Of a DNA stretch of 64,000 bases, positions 1-11,727 are shown one piece after another. This DNA is from Poa pratensis (lineage: Eukaryota > Streptophyta > Magnoliopsida > Poales > Poaceae), in NCBI GenBank assembly GCA_947311845.1, contig CAMZMU010000081.1, positions 322,320 through 386,319 on the forward strand, given 5' to 3'. Under the pieces are notes generated by a model that saw only the letters and a program-made list of their open reading frames with translations, was not told the DNA's origin and made no database searches. Both the position numbers and the translations under genes were made by a program. How positions within the stretch are numbered: the first letter of the stretch is position 1; every line of letters begins with the position of its first letter.

Positions 1-1319
1 TGTGCGTAGTAGTCGGATCGCCAAGGTCAAACTCCACTAGAATCGATGTATCTCCATCTCATCGAAAGATCAGACACCTTTGCCCTATCAAAAAGAGTGA
101 CAGCGGATGTACGCATCTCTTCTTCGTACCTCGTGATTGTATGCCGGCTTAAATATAAGGTTTCTGGGTGAGGTTGTTGTATAGTAGACGTGTTTGTCGG
201 GTTTATGTATATACTTTTTTTTGGTATTAATGGTGTTGGCGCTAGGATGACGAAGCCGGAGAATATGCAATGGCTGATTGTGTCGACTCGAGAGGGTCGG
301 CGTAACGTGTCAAAAGGGTGTATTGAGTCTGGGAACTATTTATCCGTGTGCCTTTATGTGTGTATGAAACGTGTATACGCGTGATCTACCCACGTTTGAC
401 CCAGCGGTATAAGTACGCGCCATCTGGGAAGATCGAGGAGGCATAATGGTCATGTTTCCTTTCCGAGGCATGCGTCGTGCGAGTCTCTACAATCCCATCA
501 ATTAGACCAGCCCGTCCTGCAGGCACGCGAATGAGACAGCGGCGGAAGATGCATTGACCAGTCATGTGTCAATTGAATTAATCGGATTCTGTTGAAGTTC
601 GCATGTTGGCCGGTTGACACGTGGTGTAAACATCTCGGTTGAAATGATGGAATGTGACAATTAAATTAATCGGATTCTGTTCGGTCAGCAAAACATCATC
701 GCATTGCTGTGTTGATAGACCCTTGCGCGTCACCGGCTGACATGTAGCATGGATATCTCGACACCATAGCATTAAACAGAGCGGCAGCTGGCTCATCAAA
801 CACTGCCATGCCGTCTTCTCATGCTGTCTGCCAATTGACGGCACCTGGGGAAGGTGCGGTAATTAATATCGACAGGAAGAGTTAGGTGAGGAGAGCTCTT
901 GGGGAGTTAATTTATCGATTTGCATGCGCGCCTATTCATGTGGTATTGGGTTATTTCCACGTCTTCCCCGCCCGCTTCTTCATCGCCCCGAAACCAGACT
1001 TCTAACAATCCACTTGCCGCCGCCGATCATGTCATCTCCACCGATTCCTTATTCAGGTCCAGAGAAGACGAGGCTCGCGAAAGGATCTGGGTATTTGTCT
1101 CGCACTTTCTTTTGGATTGTTTATCTCGACATTGACATATTGTACCTTTTTTTCCAGAGTCGGCGGTTACGATGTTCCTGCCATTGGATCCGCTACGCCG
1201 GATGTGTCGCATCCCGGGAACCGGGGGTTCCCGTGAAGACTCCGCGTGTGGCCACTAGAAGGATAACTCCTGATGCCAAGTATCCAATGAAACCCAAGTG
1301 ACGTCTTCCCGGGGAGAAC
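1..1319. other. Unassigned DNA at the left edge
   Basis: No recognisable coding domain was found. Around 565-595 and 655-680 the sequence carries two imperfect copies of a segment containing AATTAATCGGATTCTGTT, followed by two diverged copies of a segment with a CCGG(T/C)TGACA motif. The region may belong to the LTR or promoter of plus-strand element X, whose LTR ends at 1810, but I could not place the start of that LTR. Confidence 0.4.
1029..1236 (+). pseudogene. Possible short two-exon ORF, function unknown
   Basis: An ATG at 1029 opens a short frame (MSSPPIPYSG...) that meets a good donor GTATTTGT at 1091. A T-rich tract ending TTTTCCAG at 1157 gives an acceptor, and exon 2 continues in phase to a TGA at 1234-1236, giving 46 codons. 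The stretch before the ATG is pyrimidine-rich and could be a 5' UTR. The PIPY and HPGNRGF strings faintly recall GRF zinc-finger proteins of grass transposons, but no cysteines are present. It could equally be chance within an LTR. Confidence 0.22.
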
Positions 1320-1810
1320 CTGGCGCAGGTCTACACAGGGGAACAAGCCATGTGCGAGCCTGCCAAATAAAGCTGCGCCAGTACAACCCCAGTTTGGCAG
1401 GTTCTGGGCTAAAGGGGGTAGTTGGGGTCATCTCTTGGAAAAGAAGCCGAAGACTAGGGGTAGAGAGGTAAAACCACTATGGTATCCCCGTGAGATAAAA
1501 GGAGGACCAGGTCATGAGAGAGGGATCATCTTGGGACACAAGCTAGCTAGGTAGATCAGATCTAGAGAGCTCATCCTCGAGACATTACCCGGGAACGCTT
1601 CCTTATAACCCGGATACGCATATCACCACATATATCCAGACAAGCAGGAGTAGGGTGTTACGCTTCCGAGCGGCCTGAACCTGGGTAAACTGCTTGTGTG
1701 ATCTACTTTCTGCATCGCTTACTCGCTCGCCTAGATCCTCTTTGCGCCCCTCACCGAATCTCTAAAAGGGGGTCTTGCGACCTCCGGTGTTCGTTGCTTC
1801 GAGCACGACA
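1320..1810 (+). repeat. 3' part of the 5' LTR of Gypsy element X
   Basis: The sequence ends in CGAGCACGACA at 1810 and is followed directly by a Gypsy-type primer-binding site, so this is the right end of a 5' LTR on the plus strand. A TATA-like GAGATAAAAGG lies near 1493. The left boundary was not identified and 1320 is only a guess; the LTR could reach further left. Confidence 0.6.
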
Positions 1811-1832
1811 TCTGGCGCGCCAGGTAGGGGGC
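1811..1832 (+). other. Primer-binding site of element X
   Basis: TCTGGCGCGCCAGGTAGGGG lies directly after the LTR end. The same core (TGGCGCGCCAGGTAG) occurs beside the Tat-like LTR at 61525-61546 on the other strand, so X is probably also a Tat-like or related Gypsy element. Confidence 0.7.
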
Positions 1833-1877
1833 ACAGAAGATCTGGGGAGCTTTTCGTCATCAAGTCCGAGTGCAAGC

Positions 1878-2000
1878 ATGAGCTCCAAGAAGGTCGAGAT
1901 CCAGTCATCCGACTCCAGCGTTGAGGGAAGGCCGACGTGCAGGAGGGTGCTTCCTTTCGGGGGCTACTACTAGGACGATGAAGACCACCACGAGACCATT
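1878..2000 (+). pseudogene. Start of gag of element X, cut by insertion of A
   Basis: An ATG 67 bp after the PBS opens a frame beginning MSSKKVEIQSSDSS, in the position expected for gag. A TAG at 1971-1973 interrupts it; the same frame continues with acidic residues (DDEDHHET) up to 2000, where the LTR of element A begins. The fragment is too short for a domain call. Gag identity is inferred from position after LTR and PBS. Confidence 0.45.
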
Positions 2001-2980
2001 TGATGTGGGTAGGGTCCCGATCTTCACGGATTTGGAGCGTACGGGAGATGAACACACGCAAGAACACGAAGAACACGAAGAACGCCTAGAATACAAGAAC
2101 ACAAACACGATACAAAGACACGTTTCCCTCACCGGTCGGTCCAAGCCGGCCCAATAGAATTGCCCAAAGGGGAGAGATTGGCAAGTATTAGATACAAGGA
2201 GAGATCTTGAGGGGTTGTTTCTCCAAACGGTCAACCCAACCTATCCAAATAGAGTCACCCGAAGATGAAAGATTGGCAAGTAGCTACAACTACAAGTAGA
2301 GATCTTGAATCCACAAGAGGAGGCCTTGAATCCACAAGGGGATCTTCTCCACAAGGGGAGGCAACACCACAAAGGTGGGTAAGGAGCCTATGCTCAACTC
2401 TATCTCATATCCAACCTAACCCTAGATCTGAGGTACGAGACTCCTATTTATAGTCTAGGATGGAAGGGGTAGGTGGGAGGAAGGGATACATGACTTAAAA
2501 GTCAACACAGCGCGTAGGCTGGACGGGGAAGCCGGCCTGGCCGGTCTGGGGCCGGCCTGAGGCCGGACGCGTCAGCAGGAAAACTGGCCTGGCCGAGGCC
2601 GGTTCCAGGCCGGTTTTGTCTAGCTGGGGGCCGGCCTGCCGAGGCCGGGTCGAGGCCGGTTTCTTCTGGCTGGGGGCCGTCCTGGACGAGGCCGGGGCTG
2701 GGCCGGATTTTGAGGCCGGTTTCGTCTGTCTTCTTCTCCTAGTCGCTTTCTCCTTCTCTTCCATGCGTACGCCTTGGATGGTCTTGAGTCTTGAGCTCCC
2801 TCGGCATCTACCCGGTTATCCGTACTCGTCATGGGATACCTAGCTTGGCAAAGGGGCAGATGCTCACGTAGTATACCATCCAAAGTGGCACGAAATGAGA
2901 TCTCGTAGAGGAAAGAATTCACCTTTGAGTTCAATGACGACTTGTCATATGTTGGGTTGCTTGACGTGACCCAAGCTACA
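2001..2980 (-). repeat. 3' LTR of element A (980 bp)
   Basis: Begins TGATGTGGGTAGGGTCCCGA and ends AAGCTACA on the plus strand, so it reads TG...CA in either direction. Its left end matches the LTR of element B at 18956 almost exactly for about 35 bp, and the middle keeps blocks such as TCTTCTCCACAAGGGGAGG, but other parts differ strongly. It is therefore a relative of the B LTR, not its same-insertion partner. Positions 2515-2735 hold a degenerate array of GGCCGG motifs. Read on the minus strand, the first part encodes a run ending KVNSFL that resembles the pol C-terminus in the LTRs of B and C. Confidence 0.8.
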
Positions 2981-3000
2981 TCATCTCCCCCCCCCCTTTA
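2981..3000 (-). other. Polypurine tract of element A
   Basis: On the minus strand a run of A and G (TTTAAA, then at least ten G, then AGATGA) directly precedes the LTR start TGTAGC. The same layout, G-rich tract then GATGA then TG, marks the LTR starts of B (27418) and C (30268). Confidence 0.75.
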
Positions 3001-3787
3001 AAAAGAGGCATCCTCGACTCTTGCTCGTCATCACCATGTGAAGGAGGTAGATGTGTTGATCTTGTAATCGAGTGCACCATGTAGTCGTGCTTGATGGAAG
3101 TGATATGGCACCTCTTGAATGTCCCTTTGCCCAACCTACAAAGCTCACAAGGAAGACAAAACAACACTCAAAGAGTAGCCAATTCTTGAAAGTCATAGCA
3201 TGAGCACTTATGTAGAAGGAAGTCACCTTAGCAAGATTCCGATATGATCTTCTTGCAAGAACTTCCGTCATAGGAATTCGTAGTTGAAACAACTCATGTA
3301 AGCTCATCAAAATGTAGGACCTACACATCAAAGACCAAGGAAACCATGTGTGTGCAAGATAGGGGAGCATATCATGAATGACATGTCCATTCTTTGTCAT
3401 AACATCATTGGCACAACACACATATATGAAGGTGAATGCATAAGCAAGGTCAATGTGCAAGCAATCCATAGGAACATCCTCAAAATGTGGGAATACAAAA
3501 ATTCCATGAGAATGTGAGAAGGCAATGATAGCTATCTCAATTTGAACCATAGGGGCATTATTGCACACAAAGCATTGGAAAGAGCAATTTGTCAACATCC
3601 TTGGTGCAATAAGAAGAGAATTTGGCAAAAAGACAAGATGAAGAATGTCCAAAATATCATCATGGGTGCAAACAAACCATAGGAATGAGTACAATTTCGA
3701 AATATTTGTTGCAACACCAATGCACTCATGACAAGACATGCTCAAAATGGCATTATGGTTGCAAACAAGCCATCTTAAAGAACAATT
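2981..3787 (-). pseudogene. Orphan ORF of element A, C-terminal part
   Basis: An open minus-strand frame of about 269 codons running from the CACTA-1 insertion site to the PPT. It is unusually rich in Cys, His, Phe and Met (VCNN-, MSCHEC-, FVCTHD-like strings) and has no recognised domain. Removing CACTA-1 and one TSD copy joins this frame in phase to the upstream part at 16392-18896, so both were one ORF when CACTA-1 inserted. The frame runs on through the PPT (FLKGGG) into the LTR, as the pol of B and C does. It occupies the place of pol but looks nothing like pol. Function unknown. Confidence 0.6.
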
Positions 3788-3799
3788 CACTAGTAGGAG

Positions 3800-4095
3800 A
3801 ATGTCATTCTGTGGCGCACCAAAAAATGTTTCTGTGGCGCATGGTCGGTGCGCCACAGAATCCTCGCCACAAAAATATTATTTCTGTGGCGCATGGTTCC
3901 GTGCGCCACAGAAAGTAGACAATTCTGTGGCGCACCTCCAGAAATGCGCCACAGAAATATTTTCCATGCGCCACAGAAATAATTTTGATTATTTGCTGTA
4001 TTTGACAATAATGTATCTGTGGCGCACTTTGTTCGTGCGCCACAGAATATAGTGCGCCACAAAATTATTTACCGTGCGCCACTAAATATTTGTTG
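3800..4095. repeat. Subterminal motif array of CACTA-1 (GTGGCGCA / TGCGCCAC)
   Basis: About twelve copies of a 9-11 bp motif, CTGTGGCGCA(C/T) and its complement (A/G)TGCGCCACAG, lie in both orientations within 290 bp of the left terminus. Such arrays in CACTA elements are the classical binding sites of the TNPA-type protein. Reading frames in all directions across the array are by-products of the repeats. Confidence 0.75.
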
Positions 4096-4235
4096 TATAT
4101 ATTATCGATTATTTGTTGTATTATCGATTATTTGCTGTATTTGACAATAATACAGGTATATTACAGTATTTATACAGAAAATAATAGAAACAGTAATATA
4201 TTTTGACATGGTATTAAAACAGACAGATAAATATG

Positions 4236-5582
4236 TGATGCATCCAAAATGCATCTACTTTTCCAAGCACTTTGCCTCATAATTTGCTCCGGAATCTTCC
4301 CATATTTGAATAAAACTGCTGAATCTGACGCTATTTTTAGCAAAGTCTCTTTTCTGGCTATTTCTGCAGGAAATAAAATCGGGGAAAATTACCACGTCAT
4401 TTTTTATGGAAAAGGAGGACAATGGTCAAAAGATGGACACGAGGAAGCGCTCGAGGGCCAAATGGGTGGGCCCCATGCGGCCCCTGTACCTGGCCGCGTG
4501 GGCCCAGCCCGAATGGGCCTCGGGCGCCGCCTCGCCTTCGGTCTTCGACGTACCCCCTCATATATACGAAAAAGTGCTTGCCCTAGAAGGAGAGGAGCTT
4601 TCGCGAAACAGAACGCCGCCACCATCACGATCTTCGTTTCGGGGACAGATTGATCCAGGATTTCTCCTCCGGTGGAGGGATCCGGAGACCGTCTTCACCG
4701 CCTTCATCACCGCCTTCATCTCCATCGACTATGAGCCCCTTCACCATCACCATGTGTGAGTAGTCCGCTGTAGGCATGTGAGGTGGATGGGGATTGGATG
4801 AGATTGATCATGTAATGCTACCCGTTGTTCGGGATTTTAGGGTTTTATCTTGAGGATACTTTTGTATTGTGTTGATGCACTCTTGCTATGTTTAATGCTT
4901 GCTACTAGGGCCCGAGTGGCATGATTTCAGTACTGAACTTATATTGCCCCATCATATATTTGAGTTTGGTATTTATCTGCAAAGTGTATCACCTGCTATT
5001 ATGTTGAACCTGCGAACCCTAAACGTGACATATAGGGAAAACAAGGGGGAGATGTTTTAGTTTGAGGATTCTATGTGTTCATGAAGTGTTAATGCATTGT
5101 TCCGGTCTATTCGAAAGGGTAGACCTTAATTACCTGTAGTTCCAAGTTGGCCCCGGTGAAATGGGCAGGTTGGACAATAGATGTTGTGCAAATTCTCTTG
5201 GTTAGTACGCACAACTAAATATGGAACACATACCTACATATATCGGAGTTAGAGATAGGTCCCATTGATATTTGTTTCTTATTATATGATCAATCTCATT
5301 CTTGCAACACCCCGCTATCACCTCATGCCTACGTTTTAAATCTCTGAGTTACACTTTCACTTTTCCGGTGAAAACTGGGAAACACTTGTTCACTTGTTAC
5401 TTGAATCATACTACTGCCATCACTATTACTGCTGCAAGTTATTGATATACAGGTGTGGTTGAGAGTGACGCCTCAATTGCCAAGGTCTTATTGATATTCT
5501 TGTGTTCCCATCGAGTCGAACTTAAATTTGGGTAATACTTCCCAACGAAGACTTCAGCGATCCCCTATACTTGTGGGTATCA
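4236..5582 (+). repeat. 5' LTR of element F (1347 bp)
   Basis: Starts TGATGCATCCAAAATGCATC and ends TTGTGGGTATCA, with the PBS 10 bp downstream. A TATA box (CATATATACG) lies near 4559. About 70 bp upstream, at 4466-4506, is a GC-rich stem-loop with GTACC in the loop. The right half is non-coding. Confidence 0.92.
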
Positions 5583-5592
5583 AGACATTTTC

Positions 5593-5610
5593 TGGCGCCG
5601 TTGCCGGGGA
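5593..5610 (+). other. Primer-binding site of element F
   Basis: TGGCGCCGTTGCCGGGGA, a PBS commonly seen in Athila-like grass elements, begins 10 bp after the LTR end. A slightly different version (TGGCGCCGTTGTAGGGGA) follows the LTR of element G at 54596. Confidence 0.85.
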
Positions 5611-5673
5611 GCCTAGCTTTATTGGTAAGACAACTTGTTATCATCTATTTGCTGCTTTTGCTTGTTCCTAACC

Positions 5674-8107
5674 ATGGGAAAGGAAAAGACTACTCCGAAG
5701 GAAGTGAGGCCTTCAACTACTCGCAGAGGTACGGATTTGCCAAGTAGGCCAAACTTTTCACCTAATGTTGCTTCTGCTGTTGCTCCTAAGAAAAGAGGAA
5801 AGGTTTTATCTAGTTCACCATTGTCTAAAATGTCTACTAGTAATGAAAATGATTTATTATGTGGTAGCATAGACAAAGAAGTGACACCTGAAACATCTGA
5901 GATAACTGAAACACCTGAAAATGTGGAATCTGAGTTAGAAGATAATGAATACTGTGATGATGAATTTGAAACTTCTTCTGAGGAAGAGGAGGCATTTACT
6001 ATGGCTTTTATGAATTCTGACTTTGATAAATTGGATAAACTTGATAGCTATAAAAATTCTCCTCTTGATGGATATTTTCCTATTACTGAGAAAATGAATG
6101 CTCCTGCTATTAAAATTAAAGATAAAGATTATGAGTTTAGTGTTGATCCTGAAATAATTGAAAAAGCTGAAAAATATAAGTTTTATGGTAGAGAGGATGA
6201 GTTTCCTTTTGAACACATTGCTGTCTTGCATGACTTATCTGTGTTATTTGGTAAAGATGAAATCCATCAACGCTACTATTTCTTAAAGCTGTTTCCTTTT
6301 ACTTTGGGAGGAAGTGCTAGAACTTGGTATAATCGTTTAGAACCTGGATGTATTACTAGTAAGGAAGAATGTTTGCAGGTATTCTATAATAAGTATTTCC
6401 CTGCTGATAAGATTCATGGTTTGACTGTTGAGATTAGCAACTTTTCACAGAAAGAGAAGGAGGATTTACCCCAAGCTTGGGGGAGGTATAGTAAGATGGT
6501 TAGGAAATGTCCTACAACACTAGAGGCTATCTTGATAGTATTGCAGGTAATGTTTTCAGGGAAAGGACCGTTGATGAAGCAACTGAGCTATTGGAGACTA
6601 TCTCTAGGAATTATGAAGACTGGAATATTGAAGAGATATTTCCGGAAAAGAAAAGAGGCATGCTCAAATTGGATAACGAAACAATGAAAGAAGCTTCCAA
6701 GGCTATTCTTAAGGAATTATCTGAAATGGGTGTTAAACTTCCTGATGATCAACCATGTTTTCCAATTCAAGTCAATGCTATTAGCTCCATAAAAGGTAAT
6801 GAAAAGGTAACACCTCCTGTTGATGTATCCTACATGAATGATTTTGCTTACCATCATAATCCTGAGGAGCATAATATTAGAATGACTATTATGGAGAACT
6901 TTCACAAAATTAAATCTCTTCGAGAAAGTTTACATGCTAGTGTGGGAGAGGTAAAAAGAATTGTTAAACACTGTGAGATGATGAATAATCAAGTTGAACA
7001 AATGGTTTCTCTTCAAAATCAATTGTATGAAAGTCTTATGGTGAAGAAACAGGTTTGTGGAGTTAACACTAGGGGAGGTGCAAGTACTCAGGATCCTGAT
7101 TTTCCTGAAGGCCATCCCAAGAGAAAAGAACAAGAAGCTCTCAAGAAGAAATCTTCTGCAGGAAAATCTCCCAATGAAAACAAGGACATTGATGACTCTG
7201 AAGAGCAAGATAAGGATATTTCTATTTCTGATGCTGAGACTGAAGATAATAATAATGAAGAAGAAGAATCACCTTCACCTGAAGAAGAGCCACAAGAGGA
7301 TGAAAATATTGAAAAACCTGAACCTAATGATAAAGAAGACCCTCCACCATCTACTGAGAAGAATAAGAAGAAGAGCCATCCTAATCCACAAAGAGGTAAA
7401 GATAGGGATCCGTGGGTACAAAAACCCATACCATATCCCCAAGAGGTAATAAAAACTTTGGATGATGCTAGATTTGAGAAATTCTTTGAGTTGATTAAGT
7501 CTTTGTGTTTGCAAATTCCTCTTGTTGATGCTATTAAAATCCCTCCATATTCCAAATACATGAAAGACATTGTGACTAATAAAAGAAAGATTCCTACTGA
7601 TGCAATAACTGCTATGCTTGCTGAATATTCCGTTAAAGGGAAAATGCCTGAAAAACGTGGTGATCCTGGTATTCCAACTATTCCTTGTCATATTAAAGAA
7701 ACTTACGTGAAATATGCTCTATGTGACTTAGGAGCTGGTGTTAGTGTTATGCCTTTTTCTTTATATAAGAAACTTAACCTAAACAAATTGGTTCCAACTG
7801 AAGTATCATTACAAATGGCTGATAAATCAACTGCTGTGCCTATAGGAATATGTGAGGATGTCCCTATCTCTATTGCTAATGTGTTAATCCCTACAGACTT
7901 TGTTGTGTTAGAAATGCCTGAAGATGATAATTTGTCTATTATTCTTGGAAGACCTTTTTAAACACTGCAGGGGCTGTTATAAATTGCACTGAGAGCAAGG
8001 TAACATTCAATGTCAAGGGAAATGAGCACACTATCTATTTTCCTAAGAAGAAATCTGTTACTATGGTAAGCCAGAGTGTGAACTCCATTAAAAGAATACT
8101 CTTATAA
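5674..8107 (+). pseudogene. gag-pro: gag-protease ORF of element F, frameshifted
   Basis: Starts at ATG 5674 (MGKEKTTPKEVRPS). A highly acidic N-terminal region is followed by the capsid part with FPFTLGGSARTWYNRL and FYNKYFPADK, typical of Athila-type Retrotrans_gag. At about 6520 a deletion and frame change after KCPT breaks the frame. It resumes with YLDSIAGNVFRERT and runs through a Lys/Glu-rich linker into an aspartic protease: LCDLGAGVSVMPFSLYKK has DLGAG in place of the usual DSGA/DTGA, and a late ILGRPF follows. A one-base loss at about 7960 shifts the frame again; the shifted frame codes GAVINCTESKVTFNVKG and stops at about 8107. No RT follows. Confidence 0.82.
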
Positions 8108-8910
8108 TAGGAAGCTTTGAGTTTGCATTGCCACCTCCTGAACCAAAATATGCTATCTTAATGATTGGAACTATTCCAATCAAATATGAGGTGACTTGAA
8201 ATTGCTCAGAATACATATAAAATAAAGAATCATGTATTATATCTTTTGCATATTATTAATGAGACTTGATCAACCTCATTACTAATATGAAAATGATGCA
8301 AACTTGATTCCCATAAAAATTGCTTTGAATGTTTGATTTCATTTATTCTAGAATTTTTAGATTACTTGCATGAGCATAATTATTTCAAAGTGCAGAAATT
8401 CCAGAAATGTAGTTTGAAAAATTCTGTTCAGAAAATTTTCTCGAAAAATTCCAGAAAAATTTGGAGGTAAGTTATTTTAGCAGGGGAGCTCACAGCCAAA
8501 AGGGGGACACCAGAGGGCCACCAGGGCCCAAACTAGGGTGTCCCACGCGGCCACAGTACCTGGCCGCGTGGGACCCACTAATTTGGCCCACAGAGGGGGT
8601 TAGGTGAGTATCCAGTGCCCATCTCCTTCCCCTCGACAGAAAACCAGCTCCAGGTATTTTCCCCAAATTTTCTCGAGCTCTCTTCCTGCTATCCTCCACT
8701 CATCCAATTACTTTTTGTTCTTATGCCTCATGCATGAAGTATTTTGCTGCACTAGGTGTCACCCTTTTATGCTTAGGAAATCCATAGATTCAAGTTTTCT
8801 AGTTGATATTGATGCATGATATTGATGTGGAGACTATTTATGGATGGCTTAATGTTGTTTTAAGGTGTTACATCTTGATTTTTGTTGAATATTGTTTTTG
8901 GGCAGCAAGG
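8108..8910 (+). other. Non-coding stretch of F where pol would be
   Basis: About 800 bp between protease and the ATHILA ORF contain no RT, RNase H or IN coding. The 8460-8640 part resembles the U3 part of Athila LTRs: a GGGCCA-rich stretch, a perfect stem-loop at 8541-8573 and then a pyrimidine-rich stretch. The rest is AT-rich and empty of recognisable signals. Confidence 0.6.
8541..8573. promoter_or_regulatory. Perfect 13-bp GC-rich stem-loop inside F
   Basis: TCCCACGCGGCCA, a 7-nt loop CAGTACC, then TGGCCGCGTGGGA. The same stem and the loop core GTACC occur about 70 bp upstream of the TATA box in both LTRs of F and in the LTR of G. Here it lies 340 bp before the ATHILA ORF. A promoter or RNA-structure role is inferred. 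Confidence 0.6.
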
Positions 8911-10055
8911 TATCATGTTTAGCAAGGGCAAAGCTTTGGTTGGGATGAGCTCAAGACCAAGAAGAAGAGCATGCAAAGTCTCCCTCAATTATGATGACCA
9001 CATCTGTGGGAGGATGATGCATTCTTTGTAGGGGAGAAGCTGAAAATACATACAACAAGATGGCAAGATCCCTATGTTCTTGAACAGTGGGGGATCAAAG
9101 AGGACTTCGACACCTTCGTCACTACAACTGGCTTGCTTAGGTTCTCCCAGAACCCCCAAGATACATATGAAGAACTCTCGCGGGAATTCCTCTCTACCTT
9201 CAGATTTGAGGGCCCGGAGCCCCAAAAGCACAGGAAGAGAAGTAAGGCACCCCCTCTTACCTTTGTTTGCAAATTTACTATGAGAGGTGAGCGCCTTGTT
9301 ATGTCTCTAGGGGAATTTTGCAATGCTATTGGTGTAGAAAATTCAGGGAGTTGGAGTGAAACTCGTGCTGATACCAACCATGAGCTTGTTGAGTTTTGGC
9401 ATACTATATCTGTAAACTCTCGTGATAGATTAAATAGGGGTAAATTTACTCATATACAGCACCCAAGTTTGAGATATTTTGCGTTGTTTCTTGCAAGAGG
9501 ATTTCTTGCTAGGGATAACAATTCTGCTTGCACTGGACCAATGGTTTATCTACTAAAATGTGCAAAAGAAAATACACCGTGTGAATATAACTTGGGAGTC
9601 ATACTTGCTAGATCTTTGCATACTGCTGTGAGTAGAAATATTACTGATCAAACTCCTATTTATGCTGGTGCTATTGCTACTATGGTGTACAATTACATTA
9701 AAAACGAGAGAGGATATGGTGATAACATGGGTACTCTAGTGCAAGAGTCCAAATTACTTGATTTTGCTTTGACTACTCGCATGGATATAAGTACGTTGTA
9801 TGGGGACATTATCTGTATAACTATTTGAGCACTAGTGGGCAGCGAGTGTCCATTAGGCTCCCCCGTACTGATCTTTTTGACAGGAGTACCGGAAAATGGA
9901 TAGTGGAAGAGGCGCCGCCTCAGGAGGAGCCACAAGCTCCAGAGACACAGGGGTACATACCTCAGGCGGAGCCCCTGTACCCAAGCATGCAAGGCTACCC
10001 ATATAGTTACTACCCTGGAAGTGGAAGTGGATACGGCAACTACCCAGGATACTAG
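8911..10055 (+). pseudogene. ATHILA ORF (env-position ORF) of element F, frameshifted
   Basis: ATG at 8911 begins MFSKGKALVGMSSRPRRR. A frameshift near 9010 moves to the frame coding FFVGEKLKIHTTRWQDPYVLEQWG, which continues through 9133-9828 (TYEELSREFLSTF, TFVCKFTMRGERLVMSLGEF, PSLRYFALFLARGFLARDN). A second frameshift near 9825 leads to a Pro/Tyr/Gly-rich tail ending YGNYPGY at 10055. Sequence and position match the plant ATHILA ORF-1 family that lies between pol and the 3' LTR of Athila elements. Its function is unknown, and I see no clear transmembrane segment supporting an envelope protein. Confidence 0.75.
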
Positions 10056-11712
10056 CTTGATCGCAAGCTTGGGGGAGTACTTCTCTTACTCTCCATTCAT
10101 TGTTTTATATCACCGTTATATTGCTATGATAAGTTTCTTGAAAACAAAAACACAAAAAGATTTTATTTGTTTCTTTTACTTCTGGTTGTTTGTCTTTTGT
10201 TTCTTAGAACGAAAAATAACAAAAATATTTTCGTTTTCTTGAAACAAACGCAAAAACGGAGGTGCAGAAATTGCTGAAATCTGCTCGCTGTTTTATTTTT
10301 CATTTTTTCTCTGTAACTCCGATTGAGCTGAAATTTTAACCACTGCTGCAACACATCATAACCTACACACACGTAAAATATGAGATTTTTCTGAGGTGTC
10401 TAGGTAGGGTAAAAACAGTACTGTATGCAGTGACATTTTCTGGCAGATTTGAGTTTTTATTGTGCAGTTCAAGTTGGGAGAGGAGAACAACGATGATAAG
10501 TTGATGTGCATGAAGTGGATGAAAGGTATGACACCTTTGCCATGCTTATGTGGACTCTTTAATAACAGCAAGTGAGCACATCATAGTTTCTTCAACATCT
10601 AGAGAAATGGTAGCAAATGTTTATCTTCTCCATGTTCTAGTATGTTATATGATGATGCAAGTGAAATTTTATTTAGTGACAATACTTGGTTGTGGATTGA
10701 ATAATTGTAGCTCTAAACAAAGGTCTACGCATCCCATTGTGCTTACTAAACTTGCCAACCAATAGAAAGTAAAATAATTTTCAAATAATAAACATGAAGT
10801 TGTATGCTTGACAGGTTTAGTGGTTGGGAGTTAGCTGAAATGTGCTGACACATGTAAAGCTTTCAACATTGCACTAAAATATATTCAGTTGATATCATGT
10901 ACTTTTGTTTATGGATGCTTATCATGTGCGAAATGAAAGCGGAAACTTAGCAAGTTTGATGAGTAAGAATAATTGGCTAGAGAGACGCCTGGGCCGCCAA
11001 CTTAAGCCATGCATCATTCATGGTGGAAATTTACAGCGCACCATGGTGGACATTCAGTGATGCACTTCATAATAAAAAGCTATGCAAATGGTAAATAAAA
11101 GAGTGCTGAGATTGTTCATTGTCTGTTTGTCTTGTTGTTTGGACATGGGCTTGTCCATGTCCTGGGACAAGAGGTACCCCAGTTGACGCTCTTGATGACG
11201 CTTTTATTACTTGCAATGACTGAAAATTTCGAACTTGCCTAGTGACCCAAGTTGAGTAGCCATGGTGTAGGTACTCGTATTCACGGGGCATGAGGTTTTC
11301 AACCATTAGTCGGTCAAGCATATGAGTCATATTAGTAATATCAAATGGTTTGCTAAAACTAAGAGCAAGGTTGTAAGCACAATGATTTCACCAGGTAACA
11401 AAAGAAAGAATCAAAAGACCTCAAAAGTCTTGTCATGATTCAATCATTAGCGATGTAAGAACCTTTGTTTATTTCTACAGTTGAGCAAACTCATCCAAGT
11501 ATTGACACTACATGATATCTCTCTTGCAACAAATATAAATGCTTTAACATTGATTAGATATACCTTTGCTAGCATCTTATCATTTGTTGTTGAAGCTATG
11601 CTTTGAATGCTTGTTGATATTAAATTGTGTTACATATGCAATGCAAAGTTCTTGTCAAAGTCTTTTATCGCTTCTGCACTACGTTTGAGTTGTTCGAGGA
11701 CAAACAACGAGC
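10056..11712 (+). other. 3' non-coding region of element F
   Basis: About 1.65 kb without a supported gene. Blocks near 10810-11330 (GATATCATGTACTTTTGTTTATGG, GAGACGCCTGGGCCGC, CTGGGACAAGAGGTACCCCA in pieces) recur in the same order at 51840-52320 in element G. This shows shared ancestry of the 3' regions of F and G. Confidence 0.7.
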
Positions 11713-11727
11713 TAAGCTTGGGGGAGC
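11713..11727 (+). other. Polypurine tract of element F
   Basis: AAGCTTGGGGGAGC lies directly before the 3' LTR start TGATGCATCC. The comparable tract of element G (AAGCTTGGGGATG) ends just before 52847. Confidence 0.85.

Noticed and set aside
3738..4062. Frames rich in WRTxCGA or CATE peptides at the left end of CACTA-1
   Set aside because: They are translations of the inverted subterminal motif array.
8911..10055. ATHILA ORF as a true viral envelope gene
   Set aside because: No signal peptide or clear transmembrane segment is visible; only its position is envelope-like.
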